Below are positions 36,513-45,574 of a DNA stretch of 64,000 nt, piece by piece. A model generated the notes under the pieces. The model worked only from the letters and a program-made list of their open reading frames with translations. It had not been told where the DNA came from and did no database searches. The position numbers and the translations under genes were made by a program. Origin of the DNA: Mesorhizobium sp. YC-39 (GTDB lineage: Bacteria > Pseudomonadota > Alphaproteobacteria > Rhizobiales > Rhizobiaceae); contig NZ_JAOWPS010000001.1 of NCBI RefSeq assembly GCF_025753795.1, forward strand, positions 1,550,001 to 1,614,000, in the 5' to 3' direction. Position 1 is the first letter of the stretch; every line of letters begins with the position of its first letter.

Positions 36513-37210
36513 TCACGCTGGCGATCCCGTCGAAAGGCCGGCTCAAGGAGCAGGCGCTGGAGGTGCTGGCCAAGGCCGGGCTTGCCGTCAACCTGCCCGG
36601 CGACGAGCGCAAATACCGCGCCCGCATCGAAGGCGCCGAGAGCATCGAGGTCGCGTTCCTGTCGGCCTCCGAAATCGCTGGCGAGATTGGCCAGGGCGCC
36701 ATCGATCTCGGCATCACCGGCGAGGATCTGCTGCGCGAGAGCCTTGCCGACTGGGAGACGCGTGCCGAGATCGTCGCCCACCTTGGTTTCGGCAACGCCG
36801 ACGTGGTGGTGGCGGTGCCCAACATCTGGCTCGATGTCGATAACATGGCCGATCTCGACGACGTCGCCGCCGATTTCCGCCAGCGCCACGGAAGGCGGCT
36901 CAGGATCGCCACCAAATACTGGCGGCTGACCCAGCAGTTCTTTTCGCAGAAGCATGGCATCCAGGTCTACCGCATCGTCGAGAGCCTCGGCGCCACCGAG
37001 GGCGCGCCGGCCGCGGGCCTGGCCGATATCATCGTCGACATCACCACGACCGGCTCGACGCTGCGCGCCAATCACCTGAAGGTGCTGGGCGACGGCGTTG
37101 TCCTGCGCTCACAAGCCTGTCTCGTCGCATCGAGGAAAGATCGGACGGCGGCTGATGAAGCTGTGCTGCGCGATATTGCGGCGAAGATGAGCGCTCTCCC
37201 TCCCCCTTGA
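36509..37210 (+). CDS. hisG: ATP phosphoribosyltransferase, short form
   Basis: HisG joins ATP and PRPP in the first step of histidine synthesis. The 233-aa protein is the short form that lacks the C-terminal regulatory domain and needs HisZ, which is the overlapping upstream gene. Landmarks are '[16 protein letters not shown]', '[15 protein letters not shown]', '[14 protein letters not shown]' and the PRPP-binding block '[21 protein letters not shown]'. The last codons and TGA (37198-37210) lie in the left arm of palindromic element D, so the element has rewritten the C-terminal tail (ALPPP). Confidence 0.95.
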   Translation: MITLAIPSKGRLKEQALEVLAKAGLAVNLPGDERKYRARIEGAESIEVAFLSASEIAGEIGQGAIDLGITGEDLLRESLADWETRAEIVAHLGFGNADVVVAVPNIWLDVDNMADLDDVAADFRQRHGRRLRIATKYWRLTQQFFSQKHGIQVYRIVESLGATEGAPAAGLADIIVDITTTGSTLRANHLKVLGDGVVLRSQACLVASRKDRTAADEAVLRDIAAKMSALPPP

Positions 37211-37373
37211 GGGGAGGGTGGACAGCCGCCGAAGGCGGATGGATGGGAGGGGTCGTTGCGGCAGTGCTCTACGTGAGACGACCCCACCTGTCTCGACCGT
37301 GGCCAAAAGAGTCGAGCGCTTCGCCGAGGACCCCTCCCGGCCCTACGGGCCACCCTCCCCTCAAGGGGGAGGG
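37198..37373. repeat. Intergenic palindromic element D, overlapping the hisG 3' end
   Basis: Perfect 24-bp inverted repeats at 37198-37221 and 37350-37373 bound a 176-bp unit whose arms hold CCCTTGAGGGG. It shares the core CTACGTGAGACGACCCC (37269-37285) with element A. The left arm contains the hisG stop codon, and the unit ends 76 bp before the acyl-CoA synthetase gene. Confidence 0.85.
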
Positions 37374-37449
37374 GATCCCCAGTACCATCGACGGGATTTC
37401 CACCACCCCGGCGGGCTGATAGGCTCGGCCGTCTGCGGAGGAGACGGCG

Positions 37450-39210
37450 ATGGCGATCAAACTTGACGAGCTCATGAACGCCACCAACCTGCGCAAAACG
37501 CGCAACAGCTTGATCGCGCCGGTCGATGGCCGGGCGCATGTCTCGGGCGACCGCACGGTGCCATTGCTCAACCAGACGATCCCGGCGCTGTTTTCCGACA
37601 CTGTCAGCAAATACGGCACGCTCGATGCCGCAGTCTTTGTCGCTCAGGACAAGCGCTTCACCTGGAGCGAACTGTCGGACACGGTGGACGCGCTGGCCGC
37701 CGGTTTCCTGGCGCTCGGCCTGGAGAAAGGCGACCGCGTCGGCATCTGGTCGCCCAACCGCTGGGAATGGCTGGTGACGCAGTTCGCCACCGCGCGCATC
37801 GGCCTGATCCTGGTCAACATCAACCCGGCCTACCGGCTGACCGAACTGGAATACGCGCTGAACAAGGTCGCTTGCCGGGCGCTCGTCACATCAGCCAGAT
37901 TCAAGACCTCCGACTATCTCGGCATGATCGAGACGCTGGCGCCGGAGATCGCCAAGGCGACACCCGGCAAGCTCAAGGCGGAAAGATTGCCGGCGCTGCA
38001 GATCGTCATTCGCATGGGCGAGGAGCATTCCCCCGGTATGTTCAATTTCGCCGACGTGCTGGCGATGGCCGGGCGCGACGAGCATGACAGCCTCGACCGC
38101 ATCTCGGAGGGGCTGAAGCCCGGCGAGGCCATCAACATCCAGTTCACATCGGGCACGACAGGCGCGCCCAAGGGCGCGACGTTGACCCATACCAACATCG
38201 TCAACAATGGCAATTTCGTCACCTCGGCGATCAGGCTCACTGTCGACGACCGGTTGTGTATTCCGGTGCCGCTCTATCACTGCTTCGGCATGTCGATGGG
38301 CACGATGGGCTGCGTCACCAAGGGCGCCACCATGGTTTTCCCGGGCGAGGGGTTCGATGCCGGCGCCACACTGAAGGCGGTGGCGCAGGAGCGCTGCACC
38401 GGCCTCTACGGCGTGCCGACCATGTTCGTCGGCATGCTCGACCATCCGGATTTTGCATCGTTCGATCTCACCAGCCTCAGAACCGGCATCATGGCGGGCT
38501 CGCCCTGTCCGATCGAGGTGATGAAGAAGGTGGTGTCGTTGATGCATATGTCTGAGGTGACCATCGCCTATGGCATGACCGAAACCAGCCCAGTCTCCTT
38601 CCAGAGCGGCATCGACGACCCGCTGGAAAAGCGCGTCTCGACGGTCGGCCGCATCCATCCGCATGTCGAGGTCAAGGCCATCGACGCCGAGGGCGCAACC
38701 GTTGCGGTCGATGCGCCGGGCGAGCTTTGCACGCGCGGCTATTCTGTCATGAAGGGCTATTGGGACGATGCCGAAAAAACCCATGAGGCGATCGACAGCG
38801 ATGGCTGGATGCACACCGGCGACCTCGCCACCATCGACGCCGAGGGCTATTGCAACATCGTCGGCCGGGTCAAGGACATGGTCATCCGCGGTGGCGAGAA
38901 TGTCTATCCGCGCGAGGTCGAGGAGTTTCTCTATCGCCATCCCAAGGTGAAGGAGGTGCAGGTGTTCGGCATTCCCGATCCCAAATATGGCGAGGAGCTT
39001 TGCGCCTGGATCGTGCTCAAGCCCGGCCAGATCGCCACCGAGCAGGAGATCAAGGCCTTCTGCACCGGCCAGATCGCCCACTACAAGATCCCGCGCTACA
39101 TCCGCTTCCGCACCGAGCTGCCGATGACGGTGACCGGCAAGCCGCAGAAATTCCTGATGCGCGAGGCGATGGTCGAGGAACTGGGGCTGGTGACGCAGAA
39201 GACGGCTTGA
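37450..39210 (+). CDS. AMP-binding acyl-CoA synthetase
   Basis: A 586-aa member of the ANL adenylating family, activating a carboxylic acid as acyl-AMP and then acyl-CoA. The AMP-binding loop is [16 protein letters not shown], followed by [10 protein letters not shown], the domain-hinge region [18 protein letters not shown] and the catalytic Lys in [13 protein letters not shown]. The N-terminal '[14 protein letters not shown]' block is typical of FadD-like medium or long-chain enzymes of rhizobia. GGAGGAGACGGCG precedes the ATG. It is monocistronic, with a hairpin after the stop. Substrate unknown. Confidence 0.92.
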   Translation: MAIKLDELMNATNLRKTRNSLIAPVDGRAHVSGDRTVPLLNQTIPALFSDTVSKYGTLDAAVFVAQDKRFTWSELSDTVDALAAGFLALGLEKGDRVGIWSPNRWEWLVTQFATARIGLILVNINPAYRLTELEYALNKVACRALVTSARFKTSDYLGMIETLAPEIAKATPGKLKAERLPALQIVIRMGEEHSPGMFNFADVLAMAGRDEHDSLDRISEGLKPGEAINIQFTSGTTGAPKGATLTHTNIVNNGNFVTSAIRLTVDDRLCIPVPLYHCFGMSMGTMGCVTKGATMVFPGEGFDAGATLKAVAQERCTGLYGVPTMFVGMLDHPDFASFDLTSLRTGIMAGSPCPIEVMKKVVSLMHMSEVTIAYGMTETSPVSFQSGIDDPLEKRVSTVGRIHPHVEVKAIDAEGATVAVDAPGELCTRGYSVMKGYWDDAEKTHEAIDSDGWMHTGDLATIDAEGYCNIVGRVKDMVIRGGENVYPREVEEFLYRHPKVKEVQVFGIPDPKYGEELCAWIVLKPGQIATEQEIKAFCTGQIAHYKIPRYIRFRTELPMTVTGKPQKFLMREAMVEELGLVTQKTA

Positions 39211-39218
39211 GGAACACC

Positions 39219-39256
39219 GAACAGTTCACCGCTCCGGGGGGAAGGGTGAACTGTTC
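39219..39256 (+). terminator. Terminator-like hairpin after the acyl-CoA synthetase gene
   Basis: Twelve-base perfect arms (GAACAGTTCACC / GGTGAACTGTTC) surround a 14-base loop, 8 nt after the stop codon. It is followed by a moderately T-rich tail TGTCTCTTCGTTTT. Confidence 0.7.
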
Positions 39257-39261
39257 TGTCT

Positions 39262-39340
39262 CTTCGTTTTGACGCAATTCCCTAGGGAAAGCGCTACGCG
39301 CTTTTCCGGGAAAACCGTTTCACAGTTTTCCCCGAATTGC
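39262..39340. repeat. Palindromic intergenic repeat (GCAATTC...GAATTGC)
   Basis: Outer arms GCAATTC at 39274-39280 and GAATTGC at 39334-39340 enclose two smaller stems (GGAAAGCGC region and GGGAAAAC/GTTTTCCC). Sequences starting TTCGTTTTGACGCAATTCC are, from memory, common between genes in Mesorhizobium and Rhizobium. It abuts the stop codon of the oxidoreductase gene on the minus strand and shares CTTCGTTTT with the element at 50902-50969 (on its opposite strand). Confidence 0.65.
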
Positions 39341-39341
39341 C

Positions 39342-40457
39342 TCAGGCCGCTGTGGGATAGTCCGTGTAGCCCCTGGCATCGCCACCATAAAACGTCGCCT
39401 TGTCCGGGTCGTTCAGTTCGGCATTCCGCTTCAGGCGGCTGACGAGGTCGGGGTTGGCGATGAACAGCTTGCCGAACGCGACGAGGTCGGCATAGCCGTC
39501 CGCGACGGCCTTCTCGGCCAGTTCCTTGTCGTAGCCATTGTTGACCAGCCACGCGCCCTTTCCGCCGGCGTTGCGATAGGCGGCTTTGAGCTCCGCATAG
39601 TCGAACGGCTTGTCGCCCTGGCTGAAGTCGCGCGCGCCGCCGGTTGCTCCTTCTACGATATGGATATAGGCGAGGTCGCGATTGCCCAGGCCAGCCACCA
39701 CATGGTTGAACAGCGGCTGCGGATCGGTATCCGAAGCGTCGTTGGCGGGTGTCACCGGTGACAGCCGGATCCCGGTCTTGGCCGCCCCGACAGCGCCCGT
39801 CACCGCGTCGACCACCTCAAACAGGAGGCGCGCCCGGTTTTCGATGGAACCGCCATAGTTGTCGTTGCGATGGTTGGTGCCCGAGCGCAGGAACTGGTCG
39901 ATGAGATAGCCATTGGCGCCATGGATCTCGACGCCGTCGAAACCCGCTTCTTCGATCGCCGCCTTGGCCGCACGGCGAAAACCGTCGACAATCCCAGGAA
40001 GTTCGGCTGCATCGAGCGCGCGGGGCTCGGAGGTCTCGACGAACTCGCCATTGCCATCCGGCTTGACCAGATAGGTCTTGGATTTTGCCCTGATCGCGGA
40101 CGGTGCCACCGGCTTGCCGCCACCGGGCTGCAACGTATGGTGCGAGATGCGTCCGACGTGCCAAAGCTGGACCACGATCTTGCCGCCGGCGGCATGAACG
40201 GCGTCCGTGACACGCTTCCAGCCGGCTAGCTGGTCGGCGCCATAAAGGCCGGGCACGTCGGCATAGCCCTGGCCCTGATGGCTGATGGCGGTGGCTTCCG
40301 TTACGATCAGCCCGGCCGTGGCGCGCTGGCTGTAATAGGTGACGGCGAGGTCGCCGGGCACCGCATTCGGAGAACGATTGCGCGTCAGCGGCGCCATGAC
40401 GATGCGGTTTGCAAGCGCCAGGTCGCCAAGCCGCAGGGGGTCAAAGAGGGTAGTCAT
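39342..40457 (-). CDS. Old Yellow Enzyme-family alkene reductase
   Basis: A 371-aa FMN-dependent TIM-barrel flavoprotein of the NemA/OYE type, reducing alpha,beta-unsaturated carbonyl compounds or nitro-esters. Landmarks are 'ANRIVMAPLTRNRS', 'ATAISHQGQGY', 'VQLWHVGRISH', the active-site block 'EIHGANGYLIDQFLRSGTNHRND.YGGSIENRARLL', and 'YADLVAFGKLFIANPDL'. It is downstream of an ArsR-type regulator on the same strand, 45 nt away, so it is probably induced by an electrophile or other signal sensed by that regulator. Confidence 0.93.
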   Translation of the reverse strand: MTTLFDPLRLGDLALANRIVMAPLTRNRSPNAVPGDLAVTYYSQRATAGLIVTEATAISHQGQGYADVPGLYGADQLAGWKRVTDAVHAAGGKIVVQLWHVGRISHHTLQPGGGKPVAPSAIRAKSKTYLVKPDGNGEFVETSEPRALDAAELPGIVDGFRRAAKAAIEEAGFDGVEIHGANGYLIDQFLRSGTNHRNDNYGGSIENRARLLFEVVDAVTGAVGAAKTGIRLSPVTPANDASDTDPQPLFNHVVAGLGNRDLAYIHIVEGATGGARDFSQGDKPFDYAELKAAYRNAGGKGAWLVNNGYDKELAEKAVADGYADLVAFGKLFIANPDLVSRLKRNAELNDPDKATFYGGDARGYTDYPTAA

Positions 40458-40502
40458 GAGAAATGCCTTTCATGCATTCGTGGGGGGCAGTGAGGAGGAT
40501 GG

Positions 40503-40799
40503 TCAGAGATCGGACAAGGCGGCCTGAAAGGCGGCGATGGTTTCTTCGTTGCGCTTGTAGAAGACCCATTGGCCGACCCTTCGTGTGGTAACGAGGTCGG
40601 CCGACGCCAGCGTCGCCAGATGCGCCGAAACACTGGACTGCGCGAGGCCGCGACCTTCGAACTGGCTGGCGCAGACGCCCATTTCAAGTGGATGCACCTG
40701 TTCGGCGAAGTGCTGTTCAGGCTCCTTCAGCCACACCAGAACATCCCTTCGAAACGGATGCGCCAGCGCCTTCAATATGATGTCGTGGTCCATCTTCAC
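40503..40799 (-). CDS. ArsR-family transcriptional regulator
   Basis: A 98-aa winged helix protein with the ArsR core 'ILKALAHPFRRDVLVWL', the recognition helix 'LAQSSVSAHLATLASADLV' and wing 'RRVGQWVFYKRNEE'. There is no arsenic-type CVC motif. A single Cys lies in 'GVCASQFEGRG' just before the recognition helix and is a candidate sensor for electrophiles, in line with the linked Old Yellow Enzyme gene; that is inference. A 20-bp near-perfect palindrome 14 bp upstream of its start is the likely operator. Confidence 0.9.
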   Translation of the reverse strand: MKMDHDIILKALAHPFRRDVLVWLKEPEQHFAEQVHPLEMGVCASQFEGRGLAQSSVSAHLATLASADLVTTRRVGQWVFYKRNEETIAAFQAALSDL

Positions 40800-40813
40800 C
40801 TCGCATCGATCTC

Positions 40814-40833
40814 ACCCGATATATAGATCGGGT
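40814..40833. promoter_or_regulatory. Candidate ArsR operator
   Basis: The 20-bp sequence ACCCGATATATAGATCGGGT pairs at 9 of 10 arm positions. It lies 14 bp upstream of the arsR ATG, in an AT-rich stretch where a promoter is expected. Dimeric ArsR proteins bind such sites, so autoregulation of arsR and the oxidoreductase gene is likely. Confidence 0.6.
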
Positions 40834-41037
40834 AGAGACGATATGGCAGGAAATCCATACCATTCTCGATGGCGATCGGAGAAAGTCGCCGCCTCGCCTG
40901 GCAACGAAGCCGGAATGAATATCCCGGGCGCGCACGAATTCGGCCCAAATCCCAGGGCCTACGAGGCAATTGTCGGGAACCGCATCGGTCGTTCGTCCTT
41001 TGAATGCAAGGCGTGACAACCCGATAGGGAGCCTCCC

Positions 41038-41691
41038 ATGAAACCCACCATCACCGCCTTCGAAAGATCGCCCGACCGCGGCAGGGGACAGGCGCGTGAC
41101 ATGCGTGTTCGTTGGGCGCTTGAAGAAGTGGGTCAGCCCTACGACGTTCGACTTGTCTCGTTCGCAGCGATGAAGGAACCGCCGCATCGTGCGCTGCAGC
41201 CTTTCGGCCAGATTCCGACCTATGAAGACGGCAATCTCGCTTTGTTCGACTCAAGCGCCATCGTGCTCCATATCGCGGAGCGCCATGCTGGCCTGCTGCC
41301 GGACGAGGCGAATGCCCGGGCGCACGCGGTCATGTGGATGTTTGCCGCGGTTACCACGATGGAGTGGACGATCGTCGAGCGAGAGACCGCCATGCTGCTG
41401 GAAGGCGACGAGCCCTGGCACAAGCAGCGCCTGGCCGTTGTCGAGGATCGCATCCGTGGCAGGCTCGGCGAACTCTCCGATCGCCTGGGCGATTCTGACT
41501 GGCTCGATGGCGCGTTCAGCGCCGGCGACCTGCTGATGGTCATGGTGCTACGCCGGCTGAACCGATCGGCGTTGCTGGACGAATATCCGAACCTCTCGGC
41601 CTATGTCGCCCGCGGCGAGGCTCGGCCTGCCTTCAAGCGCGCTTTCGATGGCCAACTGGCAGTTTTCACTGCGGCATCGAACGGCGGATGA
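41038..41691 (+). CDS. Glutathione S-transferase family protein
   Basis: A 217-aa two-domain GST. The thioredoxin-like part has 'RDMRVRWALEEVGQPYDVRLV', the cis-Pro region 'LQPFGQIPTYEDGNLALFDSSAIVLHIAERH' where Ser and Glu contact glutathione, and the helical part ends with 'YVARGEARPAFKRAF'. AGGGAG lies before the ATG. It may protect against electrophiles alongside the nearby Old Yellow Enzyme, but the two are divergent and not one operon. It converges with the DUF924 gene. Confidence 0.9.
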   Translation: MKPTITAFERSPDRGRGQARDMRVRWALEEVGQPYDVRLVSFAAMKEPPHRALQPFGQIPTYEDGNLALFDSSAIVLHIAERHAGLLPDEANARAHAVMWMFAAVTTMEWTIVERETAMLLEGDEPWHKQRLAVVEDRIRGRLGELSDRLGDSDWLDGAFSAGDLLMVMVLRRLNRSALLDEYPNLSAYVARGEARPAFKRAFDGQLAVFTAASNGG

Positions 41692-41718
41692 AGGCCGCCT
41701 TGGGTCACTTGACTCCCA

Positions 41719-42315
41719 TCAGCCGGCGAACCCGCCTTCATCGAGAAAGCGCTGTTCGTCCGCCCGCATGGCGCGGCCGAGGATCGGATTGCGGTGCGGG
41801 AAGCGTCCGAATCGCCGCACGACGTCGCGATGGTGCTCAGCGCGCTTCAGGTCGCGCCCGCCGCTCTCGGCTGCCAGTGCCACCGAGCGGTCCTGGTCGG
41901 CTAGCCTTTCGGAATGCGCGAAGGGCAGTGTGAAGAACAATCGCCAAGATGGGTGAACATGCTGCTGGAACCCGGCCTCGACGGCGGCAGCCGTGATGTG
42001 GCGGGCTTTTTCATCGGTCGCATACATGCGCGGTGTGCCACGAAAGGCATTGCGCGGAAACTGGTCGAGCAGCACCAGCAGCGCCAGGGCGCCATAGGGC
42101 GTCGCCGCCCAGTCGTCGCAGTCGCCGCGCGCCGCCGCCTCATGCAGCGCCAGGAAGCGGTCGCGAAAGACGCGGTCGAACTCCGCGTCCTTGGCGAACC
42201 ATGCGGTGGGACCCGCCAGCCACCAGAAGTCGATGACGTCCGCGGCGGCGTCCGGCACATTTGCCCATCCGGACCAGCCGTTCGGGTCCAGCGTCGCGAT
42301 CGCTTCCATAGTCAT
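41719..42315 (-). CDS. DUF924 family protein
   Basis: A 198-aa all-helical protein: 'VIDFWWLAGPTAWFAKDAEFDRVFRDRF', 'WAATPYGALALLVLLDQFPRNAFRGTPRMYATDEKA' and 'LFFTLPFAHSERLADQDRSVAL' are typical DUF924 blocks, a TPR-like fold of unknown function. Its start overlaps the NmrA-family gene stop by 4 nt (ATGA), so the pair is co-translated. Both are divergent from a LysR gene. Confidence 0.9.
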   Translation of the reverse strand: MTMEAIATLDPNGWSGWANVPDAAADVIDFWWLAGPTAWFAKDAEFDRVFRDRFLALHEAAARGDCDDWAATPYGALALLVLLDQFPRNAFRGTPRMYATDEKARHITAAAVEAGFQQHVHPSWRLFFTLPFAHSERLADQDRSVALAAESGGRDLKRAEHHRDVVRRFGRFPHRNPILGRAMRADEQRFLDEGGFAG

Positions 42316-43223
42316 GCCGCCCTCTCGGTGCCGGCCAGTGCCGGCCAGTCCTGAGCCTTGGCCCAGTCGATGAACGAGGTCGGCTTGATCGCCAGCATGC
42401 TAAGCGTCTCGCTGGTGTCGACGGCGAGCAGTGTCGAGTGCTGCCGGTGCACCCAGGCATAGTTGGCGACGACCTGATCGGCCGCATCCTTGCCGAGCAT
42501 TGCGCTCAGGCCGGCGGCGAAGTCCGCCAGCGGCACCGGATAGTAGCCGACCTCGCGGCCGACGATATCAGACAGGATATTGGCCATCTGCGGTCCGGTC
42601 AGCGCTTCGGGTCCGCCAATGTCGAAACTGGCGCCGGCAAGCTCGGGCCGCCGCATCGCCGCGACCACATAGGCCGCCATGTCCTCCCATGAGATCCAGG
42701 AGGTCTGGAAATCGGCCGGCAGCGGATAGGCGAACACGCCCTGATGCATGATCGCAGGCGCGCTCCAGGGTGCGGCGACATTGCTCATATAGAGCGTTGG
42801 CTTGAGGACGATCGATGGCAGGCCGGAGGCCTTCATATAGTCGATGAGTTCGACCTTGGCTGCCATCAATCCGGTGCCGGAATGTCTGGAGACATGGCCG
42901 CTGGTGTTGAACACCAGGAGCTTGACCTCCGCCTCAAGCGCCGCGTCGACCATGTTGCGGCCATAACGCAGGATTTGCTCTGGGCCGGCGTTAAGCGGCA
43001 GCGTCAGCGCCACTGCATCGACGGCGAGACAGGCGAGGCGGACGCGTTCGGCATCGGCGAGATCGCCGCGCACGATGTTGACGCCGTCGCCGAACGGGTC
43101 GCGTGAGCCCTTGCGCAAAAGCGCGCGCACAGTGGCGCCTGCCGCACGGCAGGCTTGCACGATGGCTGATCCCTGCGCGCCGCCGGCGCAGGTGACCAGA
43201 ATTGAACGGGGAAAGTCAGACAT
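42312..43223 (-). CDS. NmrA-like NAD(P)-binding protein
   Basis: A 303-aa atypical SDR with the N-terminal Rossmann motif 'TCAGGAQGSAIVQACRAAGATVRALLRKG' (GxxGxxG-like) and the NmrA-type pattern 'LKPTLYMSNVAAPW' and 'FDIGGPEALTGPQMANILSDIVGREVGYYPV'. It lacks the YxxxK catalytic pair of true dehydrogenases, so it may be a redox sensor or a quinone or epimerase-like enzyme. The start 43223 is preferred because GAGGAG precedes it; an upstream ATG at 43295 is less likely. Divergent from a LysR gene that probably controls it. Confidence 0.87.
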   Translation of the reverse strand: MSDFPRSILVTCAGGAQGSAIVQACRAAGATVRALLRKGSRDPFGDGVNIVRGDLADAERVRLACLAVDAVALTLPLNAGPEQILRYGRNMVDAALEAEVKLLVFNTSGHVSRHSGTGLMAAKVELIDYMKASGLPSIVLKPTLYMSNVAAPWSAPAIMHQGVFAYPLPADFQTSWISWEDMAAYVVAAMRRPELAGASFDIGGPEALTGPQMANILSDIVGREVGYYPVPLADFAAGLSAMLGKDAADQVVANYAWVHRQHSTLLAVDTSETLSMLAIKPTSFIDWAKAQDWPALAGTERAA

Positions 43224-43333
43224 CGGTTTGCTCCTCGGTGTGGTGTCTTCGCGGAGCCGGTAGGACCGCCTCCGCTGAGGCCAGCCAATTCGCAACTTTA
43301 CTCTGCTGAATCTAGTGATATGATTTCAGAAAT

Positions 43334-44299
43334 ATGCTGAACCAAATTGACCTTTCCCGCGCCGACCTCAATTTGCTGATCCTGTTCGAGACCGTCATCG
43401 AGGAGCGCCATGTCGGTCGCTCGGCGGAGCGGCTGAACCTGTCGCCCTCGGCCGTCAGTCATGGCCTCGGCCGATTGCGCAGCCTGCTGGGCGATCCGCT
43501 GTTCCTGAAAACACCGCGCGGCGTCGTGCCCACCAACCGGGCAACGGAGCTGGCGGCACCAGTGGCTGAGATCCTGGCCCGGGTGCGCTCGGTAATATCG
43601 AGCGCCGAGCCGTTCGATCCGGCCCGCTCGACGCGCCGCTTCGTCATCGGCGCGCCGGATGCAGCCTCATCCGTGTTCCTGCCGCCGTTGCTCGACAGGG
43701 TGCGCCATGAAGCGCCCGGCATCGACATCAGCATCCGGCAATTGCTGCCCAGGTACGGCGAACCGTCACCGGCCCTGGCCTGGCTTGACGCCATCGCCGA
43801 ACTCGAAGCCCGAGCCATGGATATCGCCGTCATTCCGTTCGACCACTTCCCAGTGCGGTTCGTGGTGGACACCATCTACGAGGAGGATTTCATCTTCGCC
43901 ATGCGTGCCGGCCATCCCTTCGCCAGAAACCCGACCCTTGAGAATTACTGCGCCATGCAGCATCTCGTCGTGTCGAACGCCGGCGATTCAAAGGGTTTTG
44001 TCGACAGGGTGCTGGCTGAGCACGGCCTGTCGCGCCGGGTGATGCTGACCGTTCCAAACTTCATGTTCGGACTGGCGGTGCTCGCCGATACCGATCTGAT
44101 CTCAGCCTATCCGCGCCGCTTCGTCGCCATGCATGCCAGCCGTTTCGGTGTAGTGGGCATCGATCCGCCCGTCCCGCTCGGTCACTTCAACATCAACAGC
44201 ATCGTGCCAAAGGTGGCCATGATGGATGCCGGCCTGGCCTGGCTTGTTGGGCTGCTCAAACAGACCGGACAAACCGCTCTACGAGGTCGAGATCCATAG
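43334..44299 (+). CDS. LysR-family transcriptional regulator
   Basis: A 321-aa LysR protein with helix-turn-helix at about 9-66 (DLNLLILFETVIEERHVGRSAERLNLSPSAVSHGLGRLR) and an effector domain of the NodD/LinR-like type (FVIGAPDAASSVFLPPLLDRVR). It is divergent from the NmrA/DUF924 pair across 110 bp, the usual LysR arrangement, so it is a likely activator of that operon. No Shine-Dalgarno sequence is seen before the ATG. The inducer cannot be inferred. Confidence 0.88.
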   Translation: MLNQIDLSRADLNLLILFETVIEERHVGRSAERLNLSPSAVSHGLGRLRSLLGDPLFLKTPRGVVPTNRATELAAPVAEILARVRSVISSAEPFDPARSTRRFVIGAPDAASSVFLPPLLDRVRHEAPGIDISIRQLLPRYGEPSPALAWLDAIAELEARAMDIAVIPFDHFPVRFVVDTIYEEDFIFAMRAGHPFARNPTLENYCAMQHLVVSNAGDSKGFVDRVLAEHGLSRRVMLTVPNFMFGLAVLADTDLISAYPRRFVAMHASRFGVVGIDPPVPLGHFNINSIVPKVAMMDAGLAWLVGLLKQTGQTALRGRDP

Positions 44300-44368
44300 T
44301 ACGGATGGCAGTCCGATTTGCCGTGCTGTACAACTTGTCGATCGCGTCGTTACGGGGGACCTACCGTC

Positions 44369-45559
44369 ATGCTCCGCCTGGCTATACTTGCCGTGTTGGC
44401 AATAGGCTTCGCCACGACAGGCTCCGCGCAGTCGCTGAAGGAGGGCGAAGTCCTCAGTTCGTTGAGCGTCATGCCGATCAGCGAGCCAAACCCGGTGCTC
44501 GGTGCCGATGGAAACGTACATCTCGCCTATGAGCTCCTGGTGGTGAACACCAGCCGGCTGTTCATGACGATCGACAAGGTTGAAGTGCTTGACCCGGCCG
44601 CGAATGTCCTGTGGTCGGCTGATAAGGACAAGCTTGCAGGCATGACGTCCATGTTCAGCGGTGCCAGCGAGAAGCTGTCGCCGGGCGGATCGGCCGCGAT
44701 CCTCGTCGATGCGATCGTCGCAAAGGAAAATGCGCCTCCTGATCAAGTCGTGGCAAGGCTGACGGTGAGCAGGGAAATTTCCGGGCCGGATGGAAAACCA
44801 GCACCCTTCCCATCCACAGAGCCACTGCCGGCGACGGTCACTTTCACGGGCGCGTCGACACCGGTTGGAAAGCCGGCACGCATTGTACAGCCGCCACTGC
44901 GTGGCACGGGATGGCTCGCCGTCAATGGCTGCTGCGACGAGCTCACATCGCATCGCGGAGCGATCATGGCGGTGAATGGACTGCTTCGCGTTCCCGAACG
45001 TTTTGCGATCGACTGGGTAAAGCTCGACGCAACCGACCACGTCTTTACCGGCGACCCGTCCAAACTGACAAGCTACGCCTACTACGGCGCCGAGATCCAT
45101 GCCGTGGCGGATGGCGTCGTCGTCAACCTCTATGACGGAGCCGAGGAGCAGATTCCAGGCAAGATCGAAGGCATCACCACCGAGAACATCGGCGGCAATA
45201 TGATGGTCGTGGACATCGGCGACGGCGTGTTTTCATTCTATGCCCACATGCAGCGCGGCAGCCTACGCTTCAAGCTCGGCGACCGCGTGAAGGTCGGTGA
45301 TGTCGTTGGCCTGCTCGGCAATACCGGCAATACGACCGCTCCCCACCTTCATTTCCATCTGATGGACGGTCCTTCACCGCTCGACGCCAATGGGCTGCCG
45401 TTCGTGTTCACGCGGTTCCAGAGCCGAGGCGTCGTCGTGATGTCTGGCGACAATGACCCGCTCGAGCGCGGCGCGCCCGCCGTGATCAGTGACGACGGGC
45501 ACCGTGGCCAGCACGAGAACGAGTTGCCCCTGAACAATCAGGTCATCGATTTCGAGTAA
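44369..45559 (+). CDS. M23 family metallopeptidase (LytM-type), secreted
   Basis: A 396-aa protein with a signal peptide (MLRLAILAVLAIGFATTGSA), a long N-terminal domain of about 220 residues, and a C-terminal LytM domain holding 'IHAVADGVVVNLYDG', 'MVVDIGDGVFSFYAHMQ' and the zinc motif HLHFH. Such proteins cut peptidoglycan cross-links or act as activators when zinc residues are lost; here HxH is kept. The start at 44369 has GGGGGA upstream and gives a clean signal peptide. The LysR gene before it ends 70 nt upstream. It converges with the DUF992 gene. Confidence 0.87.
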   Translation: MLRLAILAVLAIGFATTGSAQSLKEGEVLSSLSVMPISEPNPVLGADGNVHLAYELLVVNTSRLFMTIDKVEVLDPAANVLWSADKDKLAGMTSMFSGASEKLSPGGSAAILVDAIVAKENAPPDQVVARLTVSREISGPDGKPAPFPSTEPLPATVTFTGASTPVGKPARIVQPPLRGTGWLAVNGCCDELTSHRGAIMAVNGLLRVPERFAIDWVKLDATDHVFTGDPSKLTSYAYYGAEIHAVADGVVVNLYDGAEEQIPGKIEGITTENIGGNMMVVDIGDGVFSFYAHMQRGSLRFKLGDRVKVGDVVGLLGNTGNTTAPHLHFHLMDGPSPLDANGLPFVFTRFQSRGVVVMSGDNDPLERGAPAVISDDGHRGQHENELPLNNQVIDFE

Positions 45560-45574
45560 TATCGCACGAATAGT

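Noticed and set aside
40843..41016. 57-codon frame between the ArsR and GST genes
   Set aside because: Only weak AGAGA before the ATG and no recognised family; possible leader peptide but unsupported.
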